A DNA stretch of 64,000 bases from Flavobacterium sp. NG2 (GCF_034119845.1 NZ_CP139420.1:2730001-2794000); one strand, 5' to 3'; shown: positions 45,291 through 53,672, counted from the stretch's first letter. Notes: generated by a model not told the origin, from the sequence alone. Numbers and translations: made by a program.

Positions 45291-46826
45291 ATGTTAGTTA
45301 AAGTTTTTGGAAGTGCCGTTTTTGGTGTCGAAGCGACTACCATCACTGTCGAAGTGAATATTGATAAAGGAATAGGCTATCATTTAGTTGGATTGCCTGA
45401 TAACGCCATTAAAGAAAGTAGTTATCGAATTGCCGCAGCACTTAAAAATAACGAATACCATTTTCCTGGAAAGAAAATCATTGTCAATATGGCTCCTGCC
45501 GACTTACGTAAGGAAGGTTCAGCCTATGATTTGACCTTGACGATTGGGATTTTGGCAGCTTCAAACCAAATAAAAATGGATGAAATAGACAAATACATTA
45601 TCATGGGCGAATTGTCTCTGGATGGTAGTTTACAACCTATAAAAGGTGCTCTGCCTATCGCTATCAAAGCTAAAGAAGAAGGTTTTAAAGGTTTTTTTCT
45701 GCCGAAACAAAACGTAAAAGAAGCGGCAATTGTGGCGGGACTAGATGTGTATGGCGTTGAGAATGTATTGGAAGTGATTGATTTTTTTAATGGTAAAGGA
45801 AGTTTAGAGCCTACACGCATTGACACTCGAGCCGAATTCTATAAAGATTTGGATTTTCCTGAATTTGATTTTTCTGATGTGAAAGGGCAGGAGTCCATCA
45901 AGCGTTGTATGGAAATTGCAGCGGCTGGTGGTCATAATATTATTTTGATTGGTCCACCCGGAGCAGGAAAAACCATGTTGGCCAAACGTTTGCCGAGTAT
46001 TTTACCGCCCATGACCTTGAGAGAAGCCTTAGAAACAACTAAAATACATAGTGTGGCGGGTAAGTTGAAAGAAGTTGGGTTAATGAACCAACGACCATTT
46101 AGGAGTCCGCATCATACTATTTCAAATGTAGCGCTTGTTGGCGGTGGAAGTTATCCGCAACCGGGGGAGATTTCGATGGCACACAATGGGGTATTGTTTC
46201 TAGATGAGTTGCCCGAATTTAAACGGGATGTACTCGAAGTGATGCGCCAACCGTTAGAAGACCGTGAAGTGACGATTTCGAGAGCCAAATTTACCGTGAC
46301 TTATCCTTCTTCGTTTATGTTGGTGGCGAGTATGAACCCAAGTCCGAGTGGTTTTTTTAATGACCCTGATGCGCCACAAACTTCTTCGCCACATGAAATG
46401 CAACGTTATTTGAGTAAAATATCAGGACCTTTATTGGACCGAATCGACATTCATATTGAAGTGACTCCAGTCCCTTTTGAAAAATTATCCGATGATCGTA
46501 AGGCCGAAGCTAGTGTGGATATTCGTAAAAGGGTTACTGCAGCTCGAGAGTTTCAATCCTTTCGTTTTCAGGAGATGGAGCACATTCATTATAATGCGCA
46601 AATGAACACCAAACACATCCGAGAGTTTTGTGCCCTTGATGAGGAGTCCAAACAATTATTAAAAACCGCGATGGAACGACTCAATCTTTCGGCACGTGCT
46701 TACGACCGAATTTTGAAAGTTTCAAGAACGATAGCCGACTTGGAAGCTTCGCCGAATGTTGGCCCTTCACATATTGCCGAGGCGATTCAGTATCGTAGTT
46801 TGGATCGTGATGGGTGGTTGGGGTAG
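45291..46826 (+). CDS. YifB/ComM-family Mg-chelatase-like AAA+ ATPase
   Basis: A 511-residue protein. The N-terminal Lon-protease-like ChlI domain (residues 15-140) contains GLPDNAIKESSYR and APADLRKEGSAYDL; the AAA+ module has Walker A LIGPPGAGKTML and Walker B VLFLDELPEF; the sensor region contains RIDIHIEV and the C-terminal helical domain LSARAYDRILKVSRTIADLE. ComM relatives help unwind DNA during natural transformation. It is a single gene transcribed toward the insertion sequence. Confidence 0.93.
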   Translation: MLVKVFGSAVFGVEATTITVEVNIDKGIGYHLVGLPDNAIKESSYRIAAALKNNEYHFPGKKIIVNMAPADLRKEGSAYDLTLTIGILAASNQIKMDEIDKYIIMGELSLDGSLQPIKGALPIAIKAKEEGFKGFFLPKQNVKEAAIVAGLDVYGVENVLEVIDFFNGKGSLEPTRIDTRAEFYKDLDFPEFDFSDVKGQESIKRCMEIAAAGGHNIILIGPPGAGKTMLAKRLPSILPPMTLREALETTKIHSVAGKLKEVGLMNQRPFRSPHHTISNVALVGGGSYPQPGEISMAHNGVLFLDELPEFKRDVLEVMRQPLEDREVTISRAKFTVTYPSSFMLVASMNPSPSGFFNDPDAPQTSSPHEMQRYLSKISGPLLDRIDIHIEVTPVPFEKLSDDRKAEASVDIRKRVTAAREFQSFRFQEMEHIHYNAQMNTKHIREFCALDEESKQLLKTAMERLNLSARAYDRILKVSRTIADLEASPNVGPSHIAEAIQYRSLDRDGWLG

Positions 46827-47043
46827 ATTGTTTGCTCACTCACTGTAGCGAGCTAGGACACGGATGAAACGGATTCGCTAAAGCGAAAACACTGATTTAA
46901 ACGGATTTTGTATGCTGAATTTTAAGGAGATAAAGTTTTATCAACTACATTGTTTATCATTATGACACACAGTAACCCCAATCTTGTCTTTGCGACGTAG
47001 GAGCAATCTCCGTAAGTAGCTCGACAAAGTGTTTCTTGTAATT
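46827..47043. other. Gene-free accessory flank with filler repeats
   Basis: Starts with an ACACGGAT...ACGGATT block repeated twice with spacing, then CAATCTTGTCTTTGCGACG and AGCAATCTCC, which look like known filler repeats of flavobacterial intergenic DNA. No ORF or terminator with a strong stem was found. It leads into the element at 47044. Confidence 0.45.
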
Positions 47044-47088
47044 CTGGTGCTCGATTGCATCGAGTACCTACTTGCTTTTGTGTACTTA

Positions 47089-48734
47089 GGCACATTCAGA
47101 AGTAAGCCTACTTTTTTGCAAGAAATAAAAAAATGACCAAATTTTAGAGTTTCAAAATTGGTCATTTTTATTTTTCACGGACTCTGATGTATCAAAAAAG
47201 TCTTTTTTAGGTATTGACTAGACGCACGTTCTCCACGGAGGTGTTTTTTGTTTTTTTAGGCTGCTAAAATTTGTTGCTGCTTGAGAATTCTTCTTCCTAT
47301 TTCCAGGGCATTTCCTGTATGTATTCCGAAGAAGATCCAAAGCATTTCACTTTTTTGGGTTTTGGCTTTTATCTTTTTTAGATTGTAATGTTCTTTCTCT
47401 TTTCCAAAACTTCCTTCTAATCGAGTGGAGCGTTCTTTTTTGATTTCTTTAGCTAAGATTTTACGCTGTTCTTCATTTTTGCCAGCTTTTCCTTTTCGCA
47501 CAAAATCGGTTTGGATGTTGTTTGAAGTGGTGAATGTTCGATTTTTATTGGTGGCATAAATTGCATCAGCACCAAGCATTTTTACTTTAGTTTTGGTTAA
47601 GTTTTGAGCGCAAAAAACCGTGCTTTGAAGACGTGTACCTTCATTGAAAGCTCTGTACTGAATATGTTCTATAAAATTAATTCCATCAATTTGGATTTTG
47701 TTGACTTTGGCTCCAAATTCAACTTGTTTTACTTCCTTACCTCTTACAATAGGTCTAATATAGCTTTTACTAATACTTATTATTCTATCTGGAACACTTT
47801 TGCCTGTTTTAAAAATTTGAGACTGTTGTTGATACACCTTAGCGATTAGAGAACGTTGGTTTTTGTATTTTTTAGTAGCTTCAAAAGAATTTTGATTCTC
47901 AATTTTATTGAGTTCAGCGTTAAGTTTGTACAATAATTTCAACAGTCCTCTGGTTACTTTTGTACGGTGTTTTGATTGCTTTTTTCTTTTTTTAGAATAT
48001 TCATTATAGCGTCTACACCAATCCAAATACTTGGTTCTTGGTAACTTGATTTTTAACATACCACATAAGGCTTCCATTTGTTTGTAATTCCATTGTACGC
48101 ATTCCCATAGTAGTTTTTGATTAGTTGGAAAGCGTACCTCGCTTTCGTAACAAGTGGCATCGGTAAAAATTTTATCCAAATCACTCATAAATGGAATCCA
48201 GTTTTTAGCTAATATTTCTTGACTCTTTCGAATATTTAAACCTTTGGAGAGTTCCATTCTGATTTGGCTCACGATTTTAAAATTAGTCAGGGGCTTGTCT
48301 ATAGGAATTAGAATGTCGCAAAAAAACTGCATGAAAATATTACCGTTCAAAAGCTCAATAAGTTTTTTATCCGAGCAACCGTAGTAATTTTTTAACATCA
48401 TCAGGGCAATCTTACCCTTGGGACTAAAATAACAATGAGTCCCTTTGTTAGAATCTTTCAATTTGAAGGCTTGACTAAGCTCAGAAAAAGGCATTGAAAG
48501 GTATATTTTACCCAAATCCGTTTTTAAAAATTGGGCGTAAAAACTATCAAAATTTTCATTGATAGTAAAAATTGAAAATTTGTATTGAAATTCGCTTAAA
48601 CGTACTATTTTTGCCATCACACTTTAAAAGAAAACCCCGTTTTTGACTCGTTTTGAGCAATTTCGGGGTTTGTTTCTTCTAAAATAATACCTATTTTGCT
48701 GAAAAACAACTTTTTGTGTTATTATGAATGTGCC
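47089..48734 (-). mobile_element. Insertion sequence (IS5/IS1182-related, DDE transposase)
   Basis: The ends are the inverted repeats GGCACATTCA (left, 47089-47098) and TGAATGTGCC (right, 48725-48734). Flanking direct repeats TACTTA at 47083-47088 and 48735-48740 are the target-site duplication. The single ORF inside is the transposase. The element of 1,646 bp inserted into the inverted-repeat element at 47044. The duplication is perfect, which suggests a recent and possibly active insertion. Confidence 0.85.
47256..48617 (-). CDS. DDE transposase of the insertion sequence
   Basis: A 453-residue transposase. The N-terminal DUF772-like domain shows YFSPKGKIALMMLKNYYGC and LIELLNGNIFMQFFCDI. 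Likely catalytic residues: Asp in FTDATCYESEVRF, Asp in LGADAIYATNKNR, and Glu in RLEGSFGKEKEHYNL. A basic linker (KKRKKQSKHRTKVTR) lies in the middle. I start at ATG 48617; a GTG lies 3 bp upstream. The ORF is intact, so the protein can probably be made. Confidence 0.85.
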   Translation of the reverse strand: MAKIVRLSEFQYKFSIFTINENFDSFYAQFLKTDLGKIYLSMPFSELSQAFKLKDSNKGTHCYFSPKGKIALMMLKNYYGCSDKKLIELLNGNIFMQFFCDILIPIDKPLTNFKIVSQIRMELSKGLNIRKSQEILAKNWIPFMSDLDKIFTDATCYESEVRFPTNQKLLWECVQWNYKQMEALCGMLKIKLPRTKYLDWCRRYNEYSKKRKKQSKHRTKVTRGLLKLLYKLNAELNKIENQNSFEATKKYKNQRSLIAKVYQQQSQIFKTGKSVPDRIISISKSYIRPIVRGKEVKQVEFGAKVNKIQIDGINFIEHIQYRAFNEGTRLQSTVFCAQNLTKTKVKMLGADAIYATNKNRTFTTSNNIQTDFVRKGKAGKNEEQRKILAKEIKKERSTRLEGSFGKEKEHYNLKKIKAKTQKSEMLWIFFGIHTGNALEIGRRILKQQQILAA

Positions 48735-48895
48735 TACTTAATAAAGCATTTTTAACGCGGGTGATTTACTCAATATGTTTTTTTTAGATAACCCAAAAAA
48801 ACAGGAACAACTCTTAAGTCATTTCTGTGTTAGTCTTCCGCGTTGCAAACGCTACGATTTTGTTTTAATTTAAGTAGGTACTCGATGCAATCGAG

Positions 48896-49033
48896 CACCA
48901 GTTGGAAAAGTATAAACTAGTTGTTAAAAGACTTAATAATCATTCTGAACTATCTCTTAGAAAAATAGCTAGCATAAGCGGTGTGAGTTTAGCAACTGTA
49001 CAGAAAGTTAAAAAGATATTAGATAAACAATAG
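48896..49033 (+). pseudogene. C-terminal remnant of a serine recombinase/resolvase
   Basis: Translation in frame from inside the right end of the inverted-repeat element gives EHQLEKYKLVVKRL then LSLRKIASISGVSLATVQKV and stops. This is the C-terminal helix-turn-helix of a resolvase/invertase; the catalytic N-terminal domain is absent, with a stop just upstream in the same frame. The element appears to have inserted into, or been fused to, this gene end. It is too short to work. Confidence 0.6.
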
Positions 49034-49055
49034 TTTAATATATAATGTTTTTTAA

Positions 49056-49397
49056 TTATTTATTATAATCTCTTGCTTTTAATATTTCTGTTATTTTGTT
49101 CAATTTTTCAAACTCTTCATTTATTACTTGTGAAATATTTGTGATTGATTGAAGTGTTATTGTCTGGGTGTTATACATTACTTCATTTATACAATCAAAT
49201 GATTCTTTCGCTTCACCCGATAACAAATCTTCTAATACAACTAAATGGTACTTTAGTGCAGGTATTTTTTCATTAAGAATTTTAGTCACTTTTTGAAATT
49301 CTGTTACTGCTGGCGATATTTCTTGTAGTATATTGTTATATTGATGTGTAAGTAAAAATAAGGTTACATCCGATTGTTCTTCATAATTGATTATCAT
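49056..49397 (-). CDS. Hypothetical helical protein (113 aa)
   Basis: A 113-residue soluble protein, mostly helical (YNNILQEISPAVTEFQKVTK and ISQVINEEFEKLNKITEIL), with no signal or membrane segment. No family is recognised. It lies between the recombinase remnant and the second inverted-repeat element, in an accessory zone. ATG start. Confidence 0.5.
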   Translation of the reverse strand: MIINYEEQSDVTLFLLTHQYNNILQEISPAVTEFQKVTKILNEKIPALKYHLVVLEDLLSGEAKESFDCINEVMYNTQTITLQSITNISQVINEEFEKLNKITEILKARDYNK

Positions 49398-49450
49398 AGT
49401 TTATAGGTTTAATGTTTATTATTTATAGGTTGTACTTGTTTTTTCTATTT

Positions 49451-49660
49451 CTGGTGCTCGATTGCATCGAGTACCTAATTGTTTTTGAATACTAAATTAA
49501 GCGTTTTTATAATGGATAGTTTACTCAAAACGTGATTTTTTTAGATAGCCCAAAAAAAAATAGGAATAACATTTAAGTCATCCCTGTTTTAGTTTTCCGC
49601 GTTGCAAACACTACGATTTTGCTTTTAATTAAGTAGGTACTCGATGCAATCGAGCACCAG
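49451..49660. repeat. Inverted-repeat element, copy 2 (intact, 210 bp)
   Basis: The ends at 49451-49480 and 49631-49660 mirror those of copy 1, with a small change (AATT for ACTT) at the inner end of the left arm. Each end folds as its own hairpin (GGTGCTCGAT / ATCGAGTACC). The core shares the AGATAGCCCAAAAAA, TTAAGTCAT and TTCCGCGTTGCAAAC blocks with copy 1. It ends six bases after the PIN-like gene. No gene is inside. Confidence 0.82.
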
Positions 49661-49666
49661 ATGGAG

Positions 49667-50428
49667 TTATGATTCTCCCTTTGATGACACAACTTTGGTC
49701 TTTGCATCAAATATGTGAAATACAACATTTGCTTTATTTCGAGTACGTTTATCATCTGAGATAAAATAATCACAAAATGATGCATGATATGCGTGACTTG
49801 AATCCCATAATCTCGCATAGTTCGATTTTTCATTATACTTGTCTTTCCAATAACCAACCAAGTCTAATAATTCAAATACTCCTGCGACTTTGTTGTGCAA
49901 TCCAAAATCTTCATTATTCGGAAATTGAGCAATTGCATGATCAATTAAACCAAGTAATGAAAACCCACCAAATGCATCTTTTTTTTCATTAATTTGTTCG
50001 ACAACTTCAGAAGGGCTATAATTATTCAGTTTGGTTATATCTAAATTTAATTGGTTTCTGAATACCGATTTTTGCTCTTCGTTAGTTGAGTTTACCATGC
50101 TTTTCATTGCACTTTGTCCAAATTCGACATCAGTAATTGTTTGATAAACTATTGAAGGTTTTTCAATGAGTTTATGTACAATTTTGGTTTTTAATTCATG
50201 ATATAAATAGTTGTTGTTTGTAATTTTTGTTATTGTATTAAATCGCTTTTCCAAACGTTCTTTGATTTCTTTCGGCGTTCCTTTAATTTCGTGAGCTTCT
50301 TGCAAATGAGAGGCAGAATAGAAAAACTGATTGATTTCTTTATCAATATTGTCTATTACATTTTCTATCGAAATATTTCCTTGTTCAATTTCGATAATGA
50401 TGTTGGTGTCTAAATACGCGGTTTTCAT
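49667..50428 (-). CDS. PIN-like nuclease-domain protein of unknown role
   Basis: A 253-residue protein starting MKTAYLDTNIIIEIEQG, a PIN-type first motif with the acidic residue after the beta strand. Further features: YSASHLQEAHEI, the late acidic FCDYFISDDKRTRNKA stretch typical of PIN domains, and a helical middle. No antitoxin partner lies next to it. It could be a solitary toxin, a tRNA or RNA nuclease or a defence-type gene; none is shown. The longer frame starting 39 bp upstream covers a putative operator, so the internal Met is better. Confidence 0.7.
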   Translation of the reverse strand: MKTAYLDTNIIIEIEQGNISIENVIDNIDKEINQFFYSASHLQEAHEIKGTPKEIKERLEKRFNTITKITNNNYLYHELKTKIVHKLIEKPSIVYQTITDVEFGQSAMKSMVNSTNEEQKSVFRNQLNLDITKLNNYSPSEVVEQINEKKDAFGGFSLLGLIDHAIAQFPNNEDFGLHNKVAGVFELLDLVGYWKDKYNEKSNYARLWDSSHAYHASFCDYFISDDKRTRNKANVVFHIFDAKTKVVSSKGES

Positions 50429-50451
50429 AAATTGCACATAAATTGTATATA

Positions 50452-50505
50452 TGTATGACAAAATCATACAAAGCCACCCAAAACAGGGTAGATATGTATG
50501 ACAAA
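50452..50505. promoter_or_regulatory. Operator-like repeats upstream of the PIN-like gene
   Basis: TGTATGA, CAAAA, TCATACA at 50452-50470 is a perfect 7-bp palindrome with a 5-nt spacer. TGTATGACAAA recurs at 50495-50505, 43 bp from the first. The pair lies 24 to 77 bp before the start codon, where a repressor or autoregulator could bind. Confidence 0.5.
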
Positions 50506-50616
50506 CGTCAGACTTTAATCAAAACCAAATATATTTAATTTATCTTACAAATTACTAGTGCCTTTAAATTTTGAATTTTTTAAAAACGATATCAATAAAA
50601 CAAAAACACAAAAAAC

Positions 50617-50712
50617 AGCCCCGATTGCAGTGGAAATCCTCCCGATTTTTCTTCGGGAGATTGCAACGGAAAGCGGGAGGAGACTTCATAAGAAACGAAA
50701 TAGTTCTGCTCC
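50617..50712 (+). ncRNA. Structured RNA-like repeat, copy 3
   Basis: Begins AGCCCCGATTGCAGTGGAAA, has a variable hairpin TCCCGATTTTTCTTCGGGA, then CGGAAAGCGGGAGGA in the place of the AGGCGAGAGCAGGA core, and ends TCTGCTCC. It lies 19 bp past the stop of the leftward helicase gene. The skeleton equals copies 1 and 2; the sequence is more distant, as expected of conserved structure. Confidence 0.5.
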
Positions 50713-50730
50713 TAAAACAAAAGCCAATGC

Positions 50731-52017
50731 TTATCGATTAGAACGTCTGTCGTTGTTTTGACTTGGGCGTCTTGGGCCAAAGCTGTTGTTGCTTCGAGCC
50801 TTGTTATCGGTTTTTGGTTTTTTGGGAGTCGAGTTGCGTTGCGGTCTTCCTTGTCCTGGTTTGATTGGCTCAGTAGAGGCGTTTGGGTCTGGCTCGAAAC
50901 CTGGGATTTGTTCTTTAGGTAATTTCAGGCCTACTAATTTCTCGATATCACGTAAAAAAACGGTTTCGTCAGGACTTACTAGCGAAATCGCTTCTCCGCT
51001 GGCACCGGCTCTTCCGGTACGACCAATGCGGTGTACGTAATCCTCAGGGATATTAGGCAATTCGAAATTGATGACATGCGGTAACAACGGGATGTCGAGA
51101 CCACGAGCGGCAATATCAGTGGCTACTAGAGCGGTCAAGGTTCCGTCCTTGAAACCTGCCAAAGCTCTGGTTCTAGCGCCTTGTCCTTTGTTTCCGTGGA
51201 TGGCAGCTGCTTTGATACCTGCGCTAATCATGGCTTCGGTTAGTTTGTTAGCACCTTGTTTGGTACGGGTAAAGACCAAAACTTGTTTCCAGTTTCCTTC
51301 GGAAATCAGTTTTATGATTAATTCGGTTTTTTTCTGTTTGGCACAAGGATATATCTTTTGGATGATGGCGTCAACGGTGGTGTTCTCAGGCGTTGCTTCT
51401 ACATGAACGGGATGGTGCAAAATCCCCATGGCTAGTTTCTTGATGTCCTTCGAAAAAGTAGCTGAAAAGAGTAAATTTTGTCTTTTGGCGGGCAATACTT
51501 TCAAGATACGCTCGATGTCACGCAAGAATCCCATGTCGAGCATACGATCGGCTTCATCCAAAACTAAGATTTCGACTTTGGAAAGCGAAATTAAGCCTTG
51601 ATTTTGCAAGTCGATTAAGCGTCCTGGAGTGGCTACGAGTATATCAATTCCGTTGCGCAATTGTGCCACCTGTGGTTTTTGATTTACACCTCCAAAAATG
51701 ACTGTACTTCGTATATCAAGGTAGGTGCTGTATTCTTTGAGGTTTTCAAATATTTGTGCCGCTAGTTCTCTTGTTGGTGTTAATATCAACGCACGAACGG
51801 GTCTGTGGCTTAGTTGTTTTCCTTGTGATAGGATTTGGAGTATGGGTAATGTAAAACCAGCTGTTTTTCCTGTTCCTGTTTGCGCTGATGCTAAAACATC
51901 TTTGCCTTCTAAAATTGATGGAATTGCTTTTTGTTGAATTGGGGAAGGGGTTGTATATCCTTTTTTGCTGATGGCTTTCAGTAAAGCATCAGATAATCCT
52001 AATGAGTTGAATGACAT
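50731..52017 (-). CDS. DEAD-box RNA helicase
   Basis: I start at [12 protein letters not shown], giving 428 residues. Motifs: the Q motif ([10 protein letters not shown]), [31 protein letters not shown], then [13 protein letters not shown] and [11 protein letters not shown] basic Arg/Asn/Lys-rich tail follows ([18 protein letters not shown]), typical of RNA-binding tails in this family. Such enzymes act in ribosome assembly or RNA decay, often at low temperature. A perfect hairpin lies just before the start codon. Confidence 0.94.
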   Translation of the reverse strand: MSFNSLGLSDALLKAISKKGYTTPSPIQQKAIPSILEGKDVLASAQTGTGKTAGFTLPILQILSQGKQLSHRPVRALILTPTRELAAQIFENLKEYSTYLDIRSTVIFGGVNQKPQVAQLRNGIDILVATPGRLIDLQNQGLISLSKVEILVLDEADRMLDMGFLRDIERILKVLPAKRQNLLFSATFSKDIKKLAMGILHHPVHVEATPENTTVDAIIQKIYPCAKQKKTELIIKLISEGNWKQVLVFTRTKQGANKLTEAMISAGIKAAAIHGNKGQGARTRALAGFKDGTLTALVATDIAARGLDIPLLPHVINFELPNIPEDYVHRIGRTGRAGASGEAISLVSPDETVFLRDIEKLVGLKLPKEQIPGFEPDPNASTEPIKPGQGRPQRNSTPKKPKTDNKARSNNSFGPRRPSQNNDRRSNR

Positions 52018-52019
52018 AA

Positions 52020-52044
52020 ATAGTGTTTGTAAAGTAAACACTAT
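52020..52044 (-). promoter_or_regulatory. Perfect hairpin in the helicase 5' leader
   Basis: ATAGTGTTT and AAACACTAT form 9-bp perfect arms around GTAAAGT. It ends 2 bp before the ATG, so if transcribed it could block translation until melted. Confidence 0.5.
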
Positions 52045-52180
52045 GGTTAGGTTACTTTAATTTGGTGCAAAGATGCAGCTATTTTTTTCGATAAAGTGAT
52101 GGAATGTCAATAAGTTTAGTGGAATGACTTTTAATTTAAGTGATAAAAGTAAATCTTGGGAGCGACTTTGCTAATGTAGT

Positions 52181-52229
52181 AAGCCACGAATTCACGAATT
52201 AAGATAGTACATTCGTGAATTCGTGGCTT
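52181..52229. repeat. Palindromic AAGCC...GGCTT repeat, second copy
   Basis: Arms AAGCCACGAATTCACGAAT and ATTCGTGAATTCGTGGCTT pair perfectly around an 11-nt loop, then TTTT. Same palindrome as at 36741-36788. It lies downstream of the leftward PAP2 gene. Confidence 0.75.
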
Positions 52230-52251
52230 TTTACGCTACTAAATGGTTTGC

Positions 52252-52459
52252 TTAACCCGTTGGGTGTAATTATTAAAAACGTCAGTTCGAGTGTTTTTTG
52301 TGGAGAGAAACGGAACAAAAAATGTATCGAGAACCGTTTTTAATGATGTTTTTCTTGTTCTCGATACAAATTTTCTGAAAAAGCTATTCGCATTTTCTGA
52401 AAATTTACTCGAACTGACGAAGAAACATTATCAAAAAATAATTACACCCAACGCGTTAA
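52252..52459. repeat. Nested palindromic element, best-preserved copy
   Basis: The ends pair over about 23 bp with one mismatch (TTAACCCGTTGGGTG... and ...CACCCAACGCGTTAA). Inside are two more inverted pairs: CGTCAGTTCGAG with CTCGAACTGACG, and GTATCGAGAAC with GTTCTCGATAC. Together they form one long hairpin. It lies 5 bp before the PAP2 stop, so it can be transcribed in the 3' end of that mRNA. No transposase is inside. Confidence 0.8.
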
Positions 52460-52464
52460 CTTAT

Positions 52465-53400
52465 TTAAAAACTTCCAGTAAAATGAAATCCTACCATCGA
52501 ACTCGTAATTTGCGGAACAAGCTGTTTGTTCATTCTGAATTTCTTTGGGTTTTCGATAACTGCTGTTCCGTTGTTTTTGGCGATTTGTTTGCGGCTGCTA
52601 TTCACTACTGATTTACCGATGATAGTTCCTACTAATCCACCCACTAGCAAATCTGAAACCCAATGGTTGTGTCCTTGAATATCGGCTAGGAATACTCCTG
52701 TAGCAATGGTATAAGGAATCCAATAGTTGTTGTATTCCATTTGGAAAACCTTAGCAACTGAAAAATAAAAGGTTGCATGGAAAGAAGGAAAGCCTGTTCC
52801 ATCAGCTATACTTTGAAAATATACGGGATGATAGTTTCCAAAATCCCAATTGTCTTTAGTCCAAGGAGCAACAGCAGGGTTATTGTCATGTATTCTTCGT
52901 TGCGGTCTGTTTCGAGCAAAAATAGTTTTTAAAGCCAAATGTGAGATAACGTATGAATAGGTTATGGCTTTAACAGCATTGACGGCAACTGTTTGTCCTT
53001 TTTCGTGGTTGGCTACTAATGAACCAGCGTACAATCCTAAGATAGGGTAGAGCATATAGGCGTTGTTTCCTTGAGCCCAATCGATTTTAGTTTTAATAAC
53101 ATCTATTCTGGGAAGCGAATAATCTACTGATGGTTCGATATGATCGTGTAAAAAACCGGTTGTTATTTTGTCTGTAGCAATTAAACCAACAATTCCACCT
53201 GCATAAATAGCGGTTCTTTTCCAATCTGAAGAAATAGTGTGTCCCATTTCGGTAAAATCACCTGGAACACTCAAGATACTGTTTTTAATAACTCTTCCTG
53301 CTGTTTGAAAATGATTTGAATTTTGAATAGTTAGACTATCTGTTTGTGCAAAACACTGAAAGCTGAAAAGGAGTAAAAGGAATAAGTAGTTGTTTTTCAT
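52465..53400 (-). CDS. PAP2-family phosphatase
   Basis: A 311-residue exported or membrane-tethered acid phosphatase. A signal peptide (LLLLFSFQCFAQTD) precedes a PAP2 domain with KTIFARNRPQRRIHDN (KX6RP), PSFHATFYF (PSxH) and HNHWVSDLLVGG (SRX5HX3D-like), the three catalytic motifs. It probably hydrolyses lipid phosphates or undecaprenyl diphosphate. It is a single gene with two strong -7 boxes. Confidence 0.88.
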   Translation of the reverse strand: MKNNYLFLLLLFSFQCFAQTDSLTIQNSNHFQTAGRVIKNSILSVPGDFTEMGHTISSDWKRTAIYAGGIVGLIATDKITTGFLHDHIEPSVDYSLPRIDVIKTKIDWAQGNNAYMLYPILGLYAGSLVANHEKGQTVAVNAVKAITYSYVISHLALKTIFARNRPQRRIHDNNPAVAPWTKDNWDFGNYHPVYFQSIADGTGFPSFHATFYFSVAKVFQMEYNNYWIPYTIATGVFLADIQGHNHWVSDLLVGGLVGTIIGKSVVNSSRKQIAKNNGTAVIENPKKFRMNKQLVPQITSSMVGFHFTGSF

Positions 53401-53431
53401 GTTGGATTAAATGTCTGATTTGTAATTGGGG

Positions 53432-53439
53432 CAAATATA
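53432..53439 (-). promoter_or_regulatory. TAnnTTTG promoter box for the PAP2 gene
   Basis: Minus-strand TATATTTG, 31 bp before the ATG. A second box (TATTTTTG) lies further upstream. Confidence 0.5.
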
Positions 53440-53507
53440 TTTATTGGTCCCAAAAATAGTTAAAACTATGCACTTTAGTGTATTTCGCTTTAGCTTCTAA
53501 AAATTTT

Positions 53508-53672
53508 TGCCACAGATTATACAGATTCAAAGGATTAATCTGTGCAAATCTTTTTAATTCTATCTAACTCTTGTCTAAATGTGTGTTTATCAAATATTTC
53601 TATTAAAAAAAATCTGTGTAAATCTGCGTGCAAAAAATAAGCACGCAGATTTGGCAGATTTTTGCAGATAAT
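53508..53672. repeat. CACAGATT/ATCTGCGTG filler repeats
   Basis: The 469-bp gap between the PAP2 gene and the peptidase gene holds no gene. It has the CACAGATTATACAGATTC and TTAATCTGTGCAAATC pair and the hairpin AAATCTGCGTGC / GCACGCAGATTT (53620-53652), the same stem as at 42840-42872, then GGCAGATTTTTGCAGAT. Non-coding repeats account for the rest. Confidence 0.65.

Larger units (their letters stand above)
47044..48901. repeat. Inverted-repeat element, copy 1 (split by an insertion sequence)
   Basis: The left end (47044-47073) and right end (48872-48901) are perfect 30-bp inverted repeats. Each end is itself a hairpin: GGTGCTCGAT, TGC, ATCGAGTACC with one non-matching pair. Removing the insertion sequence leaves about 206 bp, which aligns with the intact copy at 49451-49660. 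Inside are TTCCGCGTTGCAAAC and CTACGATTTTG blocks kept in both copies. Confidence 0.82.

Noticed and set aside
47604..47849. 81-aa open frame on the plus strand inside the insertion sequence
   Set aside because: Antisense to the transposase, with no recognisable domain.
50558..50761. 67-aa open frame on the plus strand
   Set aside because: It coincides with the RNA-like repeat copy 3 and runs into the helicase end; the repeat explains it.
52291..52611. 106-aa open frame on the plus strand
   Set aside because: It runs through the nested palindrome and antisense to the PAP2 gene; no known family.
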